A stretch of 64,000 nt of DNA from Actimicrobium sp. CCC2.4. GTDB taxonomy: Bacteria > Pseudomonadota > Gammaproteobacteria > Burkholderiales > Burkholderiaceae_D. Each line of letters opens with the position of its first letter. Position 1 is the first letter of the stretch. The notes under the pieces were generated by a model that saw only the letters and a list, made by a program, of their open reading frames with translations, was not told the origin of the DNA and did not search any database. The stretch spans positions 1,302,001-1,366,000 of the forward strand of contig NZ_CP133777.1 of the NCBI RefSeq assembly GCF_034347385.1, given 5' to 3'. Shown one piece after another: positions 54,802-62,604 of the stretch. The translations under genes and the position numbers were made by a program.

Positions 54802-55389
54802 ATGCAAGCCGACACAACGGGGATGCGTGAACAGGTCACGCCGGTCGATCTGACTGCCGCGCCTTGCGAACGGGTACTGCTGATGTGCGAGGCGCTGGCA
54901 GGATGTGGCACGCTGGTTCTTCATGGCAGCAATGTCCGACCGGTGCTGCAGACGCTGGAACCACGTCAGGCCAACGACCGCGCCAAGGTATCGGGCAATC
55001 AGTGTGCGGTGTACGCCAGCCTCGATGCCAGAGTAGCGTTGATGTACGCCTTGCTTGACCGGTGCTATCTTTCAGCGCGGTTGGGTTCGTGGCGGGTCGC
55101 TTATTGCTGGCAGGCAGGCCAGCTCCGGTTTTGCGTCAGCGACAACCTGTACCAGCTGTTTTGTAACGGCGATCCGGCACTGCTGTCTGACGGTGTGGTC
55201 TATGTTCTGGAGCGACGTCGATTCGTGCCGGCAGCGGACTCGGCGACGGAGTTCCACGCGCTATTGCCGCAACGCCCCGTGCACATGCTGAGCGTTGCTG
55301 CAACGCTCGGACGGGAGCTGTTTTATGCCGATGGTGATGCCGATGGTGATGCCGCTGGTGCTACCGTCATTCGCTATCCGCAGACGTAG
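54802..55389 (+). CDS. small cluster protein with possible ADP-ribosyltransferase-like fold
   Basis: The 195-residue protein has LVLHGSNVRPVLQTLEPRQ, then CAVYASLDARVALMYALLD, then GVVYVLERRRF and EFHALLPQRPVHMLSV. This HGS...VYAS...AL.YA pattern with a Y.L beta strand resembles ART-fold families in which the His starts the NAD-binding core. The match is by eye only. It follows the HD gene by 10 bases. Near the C-terminus a 12-bp repeat encodes DADGDADGDAAG. Confidence 0.5.
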   Translation: MQADTTGMREQVTPVDLTAAPCERVLLMCEALAGCGTLVLHGSNVRPVLQTLEPRQANDRAKVSGNQCAVYASLDARVALMYALLDRCYLSARLGSWRVAYCWQAGQLRFCVSDNLYQLFCNGDPALLSDGVVYVLERRRFVPAADSATEFHALLPQRPVHMLSVAATLGRELFYADGDADGDAAGATVIRYPQT

Positions 55390-55420
55390 TCTGATCCCCA
55401 CGTCAATGCAGTGCCCGTTC

Positions 55421-55930
55421 TCAGTCCAGCTGCACCGAGCCGTCGGCTCCCCAGTTGACTTTCGTGATGCCGGGTTCGTCGGCCTCGAGCTTGCGCAGCG
55501 CCAGTTCCTGTGCGCTCAGGCTGGTTTGTTCCAGAGTGAGGGCGACATTCTGGTCGCGGCGTGCCAGAGCCAGCACGATGGTTTGCTGCAGTTCTTCCCA
55601 TTGCCAGGGTTTCGGAATGAAACGGAACACTTCCGCCTCATTAATAGCCCGCACCGCCGTGTTGAATTCGGTCGAGGCGCTCAGCACCATGCGTACCGCA
55701 TCCGGCTGGATTTGCCGGAAGCGGTTCAAGAATTGAATGCCGTTCATTGCGGGCATGTGGTAGTCCGAAATGGCCAGGTCGATGTCGATTTCGGCGGCAC
55801 GCACCAGAGCCTCGGCGGGGTCCGTAAAAACCTCAATCCGGAGTTCGACATCGAACTTGCATTGCCGCAGTGTGCGTTGCAGTGCATGCAATATCAGCGG
55901 ATCGTCGTCAAGCAGGAGTAGTCGTCGCAT
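55421..55930 (-). CDS. single-domain response regulator with C-terminal extension
   Basis: The 169-residue protein has a complete receiver: RRLLLLDDDPLILHALQRTLRQ (acidic pair), LAISDYHMPAMNGIQFL (phospho-Asp), VRMVLSASTE (Thr/Ser switch) and FRFIPKPWQWEELQQT (Lys). The ~40-residue tail is helical. It is the last gene of the minus-strand signalling operon, 17 bases after the HD-GYP gene. Confidence 0.9.
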   Translation of the reverse strand: MRRLLLLDDDPLILHALQRTLRQCKFDVELRIEVFTDPAEALVRAAEIDIDLAISDYHMPAMNGIQFLNRFRQIQPDAVRMVLSASTEFNTAVRAINEAEVFRFIPKPWQWEELQQTIVLALARRDQNVALTLEQTSLSAQELALRKLEADEPGITKVNWGADGSVQLD

Positions 55931-55947
55931 GAATTGTGTTCCTCGGA

Positions 55948-57258
55948 TTAGTCGTGATACACCGTGAGACGCAACGGGTGTAACAGCGTTTTTTCGTAAT
56001 TGATGATCTGGCGTACCAACCCGGCATCGAGCACATGGTCGGCCGACAGCAGCAGGGAGCCATCCGGTAACACCAGATCTTTTGCCAGTGTCATGCCCGG
56101 CTGCACTGCGGCGACGGGCACCACGACGGTGGCATGGGCCGGCTCACGCACCGGCACCAGTGCGGCATCGAGCATTTGCACGAAGGCATCGACTACCGCC
56201 GGATCATAGCGCTTGCCGCGGCTATGGAGAACGGCGGCGCGGGCTTCTTCGGGACGCAATTTTTTTGGCATCATCATGCCGATTTGCAGCTTGTCGTAAT
56301 CGCTCGCCAGCGCCAGAATGCGGGCCCCGAGCGGGATGGCCAGTGCGGCCAGTTGATCCGGATAACCGGTACCGTCGAAGCGTTCCTGATGGGCACGCAC
56401 CAGCAGTGCGGCACCGCGTAATTCATCCAGCGGCATCAATAACTGTTCGGCCCGGACCGGATGCTTGCGGTACTGGCCAAGCTGTTCGCCGCTCATGGCC
56501 GTTTGCGGTAGCGCCAGCAGTTCGTCACTCAAGCCGATTTGTCCGATGTTGTGCAGCATCGCCGCGACGAACACATCCTGCACGGTGGCATCGTCGCAAT
56601 CGAGCCTGACGGCCAGCTTGCGTGCCAGGTCGGCTACCCGCAGCGCATGCCCGGCCAGACCACCGCCACGCATTTCGATCAGATTGGAAAATACCTTGAT
56701 CGACAGCAGGAAATTCGTCTTTAGCTTGGCATTGAAGCACAGCAAACCGTCATGCGCTTTGCTGAGGTCGGCAGTGCGTTGCCTGACCTTGTCTTCGAGG
56801 CTGGCATTGAGTGCCTTGAGTGCTTCGTTCTGGGTGTGCGTGAGTAGCTCGAGACGCTGCTTTTCGTGTTGCAGGCGCTGGCGTTCCAGCGTGTGGCGCA
56901 CGATCAGCTGGATGTCGTTGTCATCCCATGGTTTGGTGATGTAGCGATATATTTCACCACGGTTAATGGCGTCGAGGATGGACTGGACATCGGCATAGCC
57001 GGTCAGCAGCAGGCGCATCGTCCCGGGCCATTCGCTGCGGACGGCTTCGAGGAACTGGGCTCCGCTCATGATCGGCATGCGCATGTCCGAAATGACCAGG
57101 TCGACCGCTTGCTGGCGCAGCAATTCCAGTCCGGCCGCACCGCTGTCGGCGGTCAGTATCCGGTAGCCCTGGCCGCGAAACAGCCGACGCAGCGATGACA
57201 GGATGTTCGGTTCGTCATCCACGAACAGGATGGTGGGCAAGGGGGTGGCGGCGTCCAT
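55948..57258 (-). CDS. response regulator with HD-GYP-like domain, metal ligands substituted
   Basis: The 436-residue protein has an N-terminal receiver (TILFVDDEPNILSSL...DLVISDMRMPIMSG...YRYITKPWDDNDI), a coiled coil, and an HD-GYP-like domain. In place of the usual HDIGK it has MLHNIGQIGL (His236-Asn237), and in place of HHExxDGxGYP it has AHQERFDGTGYP. The Asp and one His of the metal site are therefore replaced, so c-di-GMP hydrolysis may be lost. The gene starts 1 base after the kinase stop. Confidence 0.87.
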   Translation of the reverse strand: MDAATPLPTILFVDDEPNILSSLRRLFRGQGYRILTADSGAAGLELLRQQAVDLVISDMRMPIMSGAQFLEAVRSEWPGTMRLLLTGYADVQSILDAINRGEIYRYITKPWDDNDIQLIVRHTLERQRLQHEKQRLELLTHTQNEALKALNASLEDKVRQRTADLSKAHDGLLCFNAKLKTNFLLSIKVFSNLIEMRGGGLAGHALRVADLARKLAVRLDCDDATVQDVFVAAMLHNIGQIGLSDELLALPQTAMSGEQLGQYRKHPVRAEQLLMPLDELRGAALLVRAHQERFDGTGYPDQLAALAIPLGARILALASDYDKLQIGMMMPKKLRPEEARAAVLHSRGKRYDPAVVDAFVQMLDAALVPVREPAHATVVVPVAAVQPGMTLAKDLVLPDGSLLLSADHVLDAGLVRQIINYEKTLLHPLRLTVYHD

Positions 57259-57259
57259 A

Positions 57260-58645
57260 TCAGTGCGGGTCGGTGGCAGGCTGGTGGATGGGGAGCGTGA
57301 TACGGAAGGTCGAGCCGGTCCCGACGACGCTCTCGACGGTGATCTGGCCACGGTGTTTCTGGATGATGCCGTAGGCCATCGACAAGCCCAGTCCGGTACC
57401 GATGCCGACCGCCTTGGTAGTGAAGAACGGATCGAACATCCTGGCTTGCGTCCCGGCGCTGATACCGCTGCCGGTATCGCTGACTTCGATGGATACCGAG
57501 GCGTCCGGCCCATCGTCATAGCGGGTCCGTATCGTGATGGTGCCGCGCTCCGGACCGATCGACTGTGCGGCATTGACGATCAGGTTCATGATCACCTGAT
57601 TGAGTTGGGAGGGCAGACATTCGATGTCGGGCAGCTCGCCGTAATCGCGCACCACGTCAGCCTTGTACTTGACTTCGTTGCTGACAATATTGAGGGTCGA
57701 ATCAATGCCGCGATGCAGGTTGGCCCATTGCCACTCCATGAAATTATCGACCCGCGAAAAATCTTTCAGGTCCTGCACGATCTGGCGGACGCGCACGATA
57801 CCCTCCATCGATTCGCGCATCATGACCGGAATGTCTTCTTTCAGGTAGTCGAGTTCGATACGTTCGCGCACCGCGCGGATGTTGTCGCGCACAGGACCGG
57901 CACCGAGCGCCTCTTCGGCTTGCTCGTAGATATCGAGCATTTCCATCAAGCTGGCCAGATAGGTTTCCAGCGTGCCGAAATTGGAAAAGATATAGCCGAT
58001 CGGATTGTTGATTTCATGGGCGACGCCGGCGGCCAGCTGTCCGATCGAGGCTAGCTTGTCCGATTGCACCAGTTGCTGCTGCACCGACGACAGGCGCTCG
58101 TTGACCTCGGTCAGTTCGGCGTTGCGGCGCAGCAGCTCGGCGGTGCGCTGTACCACCTGGCATTCGAGATCTTCCTGTACCCGGAGCAGCGCTTCCTCGG
58201 CCACTTTTTGCTGGGTCACATCCTGCAGGATTTCCATCGCGCCCACCACGTTGCCGTGCTGGTCAAAGAGCGGCGAGGCCGAAAAACGCAGCCATGCCGG
58301 ACCATGTGCCAACTGCGGGAAAAAGCCCACGGCATCATAGGCTGACGGCGTCAGTGTCGAGGGCTGTGCATTGCCGGCATAGTGCGCGTTGACGGTGGCC
58401 GTGGTGGCGGCATCGACGATCAGGTCGGCCAGCAGCGGACGTGCCGCATCGTAAAAAGGCCTCCACTGGTCGCGGGTGCCTATCATCTCGGCTGCGGTGA
58501 CGCCGGTTATTTTTTCGCAGGCGTTGTTCCATTTGATGACAACGTGATCACGGTCGATGGCAAAGGCCGGTACCGGTGAGCCGTTGAAGTATCCGGTGAT
58601 GCCGGACAGGTCTGTGGCGGGTGGCAGATTGGTCGTGCTGGTCAT
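57260..58645 (-). CDS. PAS-containing sensor histidine kinase, soluble
   Basis: The 461-residue kinase has a PAS domain (residues ~15-145, DHVVIKWNNACEKITGVTAAEMIG), a coiled coil, the phospho-His in LAAGVAHEINNPIGYIFSNF, and an HATPase with NQVIMNLIVNAAQSI, SDTGSGIS and GTGLGLSMAYGI. No membrane segment is seen, so the signal is cytoplasmic. ATG 58645 overlaps the HDOD stop (ATGA). Likely partners are the two response regulators downstream. Confidence 0.9.
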   Translation of the reverse strand: MTSTTNLPPATDLSGITGYFNGSPVPAFAIDRDHVVIKWNNACEKITGVTAAEMIGTRDQWRPFYDAARPLLADLIVDAATTATVNAHYAGNAQPSTLTPSAYDAVGFFPQLAHGPAWLRFSASPLFDQHGNVVGAMEILQDVTQQKVAEEALLRVQEDLECQVVQRTAELLRRNAELTEVNERLSSVQQQLVQSDKLASIGQLAAGVAHEINNPIGYIFSNFGTLETYLASLMEMLDIYEQAEEALGAGPVRDNIRAVRERIELDYLKEDIPVMMRESMEGIVRVRQIVQDLKDFSRVDNFMEWQWANLHRGIDSTLNIVSNEVKYKADVVRDYGELPDIECLPSQLNQVIMNLIVNAAQSIGPERGTITIRTRYDDGPDASVSIEVSDTGSGISAGTQARMFDPFFTTKAVGIGTGLGLSMAYGIIQKHRGQITVESVVGTGSTFRITLPIHQPATDPH

Positions 58646-59478
58646 GGTGCGAGTGCCTGGCAAATGCTGTTGTATTCAAGGCGGGCGTTGTCAAGCAAGA
58701 ACGACAGCGCAGCCGGTTCGATGGACAGCCGCGCCCAGGCGATGTCGCTTACCGGCGGTACCGCTTCGGCGACATCGCCGGTGAGATCGAGGGCGTGGGC
58801 CAGGACGCTGGCAAGGTGCACGGTGATGGCCAGCGCGTCATCCGGTAGCGGGTTGTCATGGTGGGCGATGGCGCTGATGATGGTGTCCGGAAAGCGCCAG
58901 TGCAGCAGCAGCGCGGCACCGACGGCGCTCTGTTGAAAGCCAATGACGGCTAGCTCGGCATCCCGTTGCGGGCAATCCATCGCGCTCCGGTAGGCAAGTA
59001 TTGCCGCGTATTCGTCGGGGCAGCGGGTCGCGATGACCAGCTCGCCGATGCCATGCAGCAGGCCGGCGAGGAAGGCCGTTCCCGGAATCTGGTCGAACCG
59101 GGCGGCCAGATTTTTTGCGCAGATCGCGGTGGCGATCGCTTTCCGCCAGAAGTGGTCGGCGTCGAATGCGGCATTGCTGTCGCGGCCGAATGCCGTCGTC
59201 ATCGAGATGGCGGTCACGACCATGCGCACGGTGCTCATGCCAAGAATGGTGATGGCTTGTTCGATCGTGACGACACGCGCCGTCATGCCATAAAAAGGCG
59301 AGTTGGCCAGGCGCAGGGTCCGGGCTGCCAGTGCCTGGTCGAGCATGATCTTGTCGGCCAGCTGGCTGATGCGGATATCCGCCTGGTCCAGCGTTGCCAT
59401 CAATTCCAGCACCAGTGCCGGCAGCGACGGCAGGTCGCGCGGATCGCCAATGAGCGCCTCGAGACGCAGTGCCGTCAT
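58642..59478 (-). CDS. HDOD-domain signalling protein
   Basis: The 278-residue protein shows the HDOD pattern: LPSLPALVLELMATLDQADIRISQLADKIMLDQALAARTLRLANSPFYG, ITILGMSTVRMVV, FLAGLLHGIGELVI and AIAHHDNP. HDOD proteins lack the catalytic HD pair, as here (HGIG), and act in signalling or attachment. It overlaps both neighbours by 4 bases. Confidence 0.9.
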   Translation of the reverse strand: MTALRLEALIGDPRDLPSLPALVLELMATLDQADIRISQLADKIMLDQALAARTLRLANSPFYGMTARVVTIEQAITILGMSTVRMVVTAISMTTAFGRDSNAAFDADHFWRKAIATAICAKNLAARFDQIPGTAFLAGLLHGIGELVIATRCPDEYAAILAYRSAMDCPQRDAELAVIGFQQSAVGAALLLHWRFPDTIISAIAHHDNPLPDDALAITVHLASVLAHALDLTGDVAEAVPPVSDIAWARLSIEPAALSFLLDNARLEYNSICQALAP

Positions 59479-59789
59479 CGGGCATCCCTGAGCGCTTGCG
59501 CCAGCATGGTCGCGCGCAGCCCGGCACTGGCGCTGCCGCTGGTGTGCCGGAAAATGAAATCAATACGTGCCGTGACCGCTTCCGGCGAAGGTGCGGGGCT
59601 TCGGGCAACGGGCGCCGGTAGTTCGTCATTGATCTGCACGCGTCCAATGCCACGCCGGCGCAGGCTGGCCAGCAGTGCCTCGGTGAGCAAGACGCCTTGC
59701 GGCAGCAAGGTATTGCCACTTGCATCGGCGACAGCAGCACCGAGCACCATGCCTGCGCGAGCGGCTTCCAGGGCGATGGTGGCGCTCAT
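59475..59789 (-). CDS. small protein of the signalling operon
   Basis: The 104-residue protein has no catalytic motif. The segment AVADASGNTLLPQGVLLTEALLASLRRRGIGRVQI resembles the short beta domain linked to HD-GYP and HDOD proteins, in which LP.G..L and L...G...V recur; the HD-GYP gene at 55948-57258 has a similar C-terminus. It overlaps the EAL and HDOD genes (ATGA). Confidence 0.7.
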   Translation of the reverse strand: MSATIALEAARAGMVLGAAVADASGNTLLPQGVLLTEALLASLRRRGIGRVQINDELPAPVARSPAPSPEAVTARIDFIFRHTSGSASAGLRATMLAQALRDAR

Positions 59790-62353
59790 GATGCCGGCAT
59801 CCGTTGCGGGTCCGGTGTCAGCGTCACCAGCCAGCCGGATGACGACGAGCCCTGTCCCATCAAATGGGTGCCGAGCAGCAAGAACTGGCCATCCAGCTCG
59901 ACCGGATGTGGGCGTGGCGGTTGCTGGCCGGGAGGCGTCAGGTGGCGGACGATCTCCGGCAGCAAATAGCGCGCGTCACCGCCGAGCAACATGCCGCGCT
60001 GCGGCAGCATGCGCGCGGCGGCATCGTTGATGAAGGCAATCATGTCGCTGTCATCGATCGCCAGCACCGCTATCGGTATATGCCGCATGGCTTCGCGCAC
60101 GATGTGCAGGCTGCTGGCGTCGCGGGTGATTTGCTCCTGCCGCAGTCCGAGTAATTCTTGCTGCTGCCGGTTCGCGGCGGCCAGTCCGAGGTTGACGGCG
60201 TAGACCTCGCGCGTTAGCCGGCGGTTGTCGTCAGCTAGTTCCTTGCGATGAAAGGCTTCTTGGATGTGGCCGCGCAGCTTGGCGTCATCCCATGGCTTGG
60301 TCAGGAACTTGTAAATCGCGCCTTCATTGACGGCATCGGTGACCGATTGCAGTTCGGTGTAGCCGGACAGAACCAGTCGTACGGTACGTGGAAAACGGGT
60401 TTTGGCGATGCTCAGGAATTCGACACCTGTCATGCCCGGCATGCGCTGGTCCGACAGGATTACATCGACCGGATGTGCGGCCAGGATGGCCAGCCCTTCG
60501 GCGCCGCTGTTAGCGGTCAGGATATGGTAATCGTCGCGGCGCAGCAGGCGTTTCAGTGATGACACCATGTTGACTTCATCATCGACCAGCAGCAGCGTGC
60601 GCAGTTTTTTCGGAGGAGCGCGCAAGTGCTCAGGCATCGACAGGCCCGAGATCATTAGTGCGTTGAAGCCGTCGGCGCTGACTGCCGGCGAAAACAGATG
60701 GCCCTGGATGTCGTCACACATGTTGTCACGCAGAAAATGGCATTGCGCTTCGGTCTCGACACCGTCGGCGACGACGGCGATGCCCAGCGTGTGTGCCATC
60801 GAAATGATGGCCTTGATGATGGCAGCATCATCGGGATTGCCGGTCAGGTCATGAATGAACGAGCGGTCGATCTTGACGGTCTTGAACGGGAAGCGGCGCA
60901 GGTAACTTAGCGACGAGAAGCCGGTGCCGAAATCATCCAGCGCCAGCCCGATGCCCATCCGGTGCAGGCGCGCCAGTGTGGTCCGGGTCAGCTCGTCGTC
61001 CTCGAGTACGGCGGCTTCGGTAATTTCGAGTGTCAGCAGGGCCGGTTCGAGGCTGGACGTCGCCAGGAATGCCGTGATCTGATCCGCCAGTTGCGGATCG
61101 CGCAGCTGTACCGGCGAGACATTGATGGCAACCGGCACTTTCGGCATACCGGTCACATGGCAAGTGGCCAGGTCGAGGCAGACCCGCTCCAGCACCCATA
61201 GCCCGATGTCATTGATCAGCCCGGTTTCTTCGGCCAGGGCAACAAACTGTTTGGACGGCACATCGCCGAGGGCGGGATGGTGCCAGCGCACCAGCGCCTC
61301 GGCACCAGAGACCTCGCCGCTGGTAAGATTAACCTGCGGCTGGTACAGCACGGACAGTTCGCGATTGCGCACGGCGTTGCTCAGGGCGGACTCCATGACA
61401 GTGCGATCGTGCAGTTGCTGCGACATGCTTGCCGAGTAAAACACCTGGTTGTTGCGTCCGGTTTGCCGCGCCTGCGTCAGCGCCATGCCGGCATATTTGA
61501 GCAGGTATGCGCTATCGCACTGGTCTTCGGGGAACATGGCCAGGCCGATCGAACAGGTCAGATAAATCGCCTGCGTCGCCAGCGGGATCGGCTGACCGAG
61601 CGCGCGTTGCAGGGCCTGACAGCGGGCGGCGGTGTCCAGACGCTTGCCGGTATGGAGGACCAGGGTGTAGCTGTCGCTGCGCGTACGTGCAACGATTTCG
61701 CCGGTCGTGATGCAGCTTTGCAGGCGTTCGGCGACAACCCGCGCCAGCGTATCGATAGCCTCCTCGTCGAGACTGTCGGACAGCACCGCAAGCTGGTCGA
61801 TGGCAATCGTGACGATCGCCAGACCGGTGTCGCGGTAGAGCGGATTGATGAGTGCGGCATCGAGATACTGCTGCAGGCCGATACCGTTGGCCAGGCCGGT
61901 CAGGACGTCTTGCGAAGATTGTGTCGAGAGCAACTGCGCGGCAAGCTTGCGCGACGTAATGTCAGTCATCATGCCGACGAAACGGCAGGCGCTGCCGGTG
62001 TCGTCAAAGTAGGGCGTGATACACAGTTCGTTCCAGCGCAACACGCCGTTCATCCGGTAGTTCCGCAGCTCCACCGTCACCGGACGGGCGGCATGCATTG
62101 CCGCCAGCAGCACGGTGCGTTCGGGCTGGTCGCGTTCGTCGATTTGCAGGAACCAGGAGTGGCGTCCTGCCAGGTCGGCTTCGGTATAGCCGGTCATCGC
62201 CAGGAACGCGGCATTGACATACAGGATGCGGCAGTTATCGCTGACCCCGGCCATGATGATGATGCCGCAGGTGCTGATATCCATGACGAAATCGCTCAGC
62301 GCCCGGGGCGCGCCGGTCGTCGTATCGATAAGCTGTTTTGTGGAACTGGTCAT
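59786..62353 (-). CDS. PAS-GGDEF(degenerate)-EAL-receiver-PAS protein, probable c-di-GMP phosphodiesterase
   Basis: The 855-residue protein has an N-terminal PAS domain (ILYVNAAFLAMTGYTEADLAG), a GGDEF domain without its motif (RTRSDSYTLVL), an EAL domain with the expected residues (GAEALVRWHHP, INVSPVQL, LEITEAAVLED, LALDDFGTGFSSLSYL, KIDRSFI, VVADGVETEAQ, QGHLF), then a receiver (LLLVDDEVNMVSSL...VILSDQRMPGMTG...YKFLTKPWDD) and a second PAS-like domain. The EAL domain looks active. ATG 62353 has AAAAGGCTAGCG. It heads the minus-strand operon. Confidence 0.9.
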   Translation of the reverse strand: MTSSTKQLIDTTTGAPRALSDFVMDISTCGIIIMAGVSDNCRILYVNAAFLAMTGYTEADLAGRHSWFLQIDERDQPERTVLLAAMHAARPVTVELRNYRMNGVLRWNELCITPYFDDTGSACRFVGMMTDITSRKLAAQLLSTQSSQDVLTGLANGIGLQQYLDAALINPLYRDTGLAIVTIAIDQLAVLSDSLDEEAIDTLARVVAERLQSCITTGEIVARTRSDSYTLVLHTGKRLDTAARCQALQRALGQPIPLATQAIYLTCSIGLAMFPEDQCDSAYLLKYAGMALTQARQTGRNNQVFYSASMSQQLHDRTVMESALSNAVRNRELSVLYQPQVNLTSGEVSGAEALVRWHHPALGDVPSKQFVALAEETGLINDIGLWVLERVCLDLATCHVTGMPKVPVAINVSPVQLRDPQLADQITAFLATSSLEPALLTLEITEAAVLEDDELTRTTLARLHRMGIGLALDDFGTGFSSLSYLRRFPFKTVKIDRSFIHDLTGNPDDAAIIKAIISMAHTLGIAVVADGVETEAQCHFLRDNMCDDIQGHLFSPAVSADGFNALMISGLSMPEHLRAPPKKLRTLLLVDDEVNMVSSLKRLLRRDDYHILTANSGAEGLAILAAHPVDVILSDQRMPGMTGVEFLSIAKTRFPRTVRLVLSGYTELQSVTDAVNEGAIYKFLTKPWDDAKLRGHIQEAFHRKELADDNRRLTREVYAVNLGLAAANRQQQELLGLRQEQITRDASSLHIVREAMRHIPIAVLAIDDSDMIAFINDAAARMLPQRGMLLGGDARYLLPEIVRHLTPPGQQPPRPHPVELDGQFLLLGTHLMGQGSSSSGWLVTLTPDPQRMPAS

Positions 62354-62546
62354 CGCTAGCCTTTTGCGGGTGCCCGAATATATTTTTAGAAATGTTTCCG
62401 CAAAGAATCATAGCACGGTGCCGTGACGGGCATTTGTTTGTGGTGATCGTTGGTTGTTTCTTGCGGCGAGGTATTTTTTTCAGTCAGAAAAGGGCGCTGG
62501 GTGTCCGAATTGGCCATTCTCAAAACTGCCGGCGGGTGTTAGCCAC

Positions 62547-62552
62547 TATAAT
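62547..62552 (+). promoter_or_regulatory. perfect -10 element (TATAAT) before tamA
   Basis: TATAAT at 62547-62552 gives an expected start site near 62559, at the ATG of 62560. No consensus -35 is seen at standard spacing. Confidence 0.5.
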
Positions 62553-62604
62553 GCTGCCCATGATTTTGTGCTCCAGATTGACTCTTCTATCTTGTTTTTC
62601 AGCC

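Noticed and set aside
59481-60030. Long plus-strand reading frames opposite the signalling operon
   Set aside because: They are antisense shadows of the GC-rich genes on the minus strand, with no ribosome sites and no recognisable domain.
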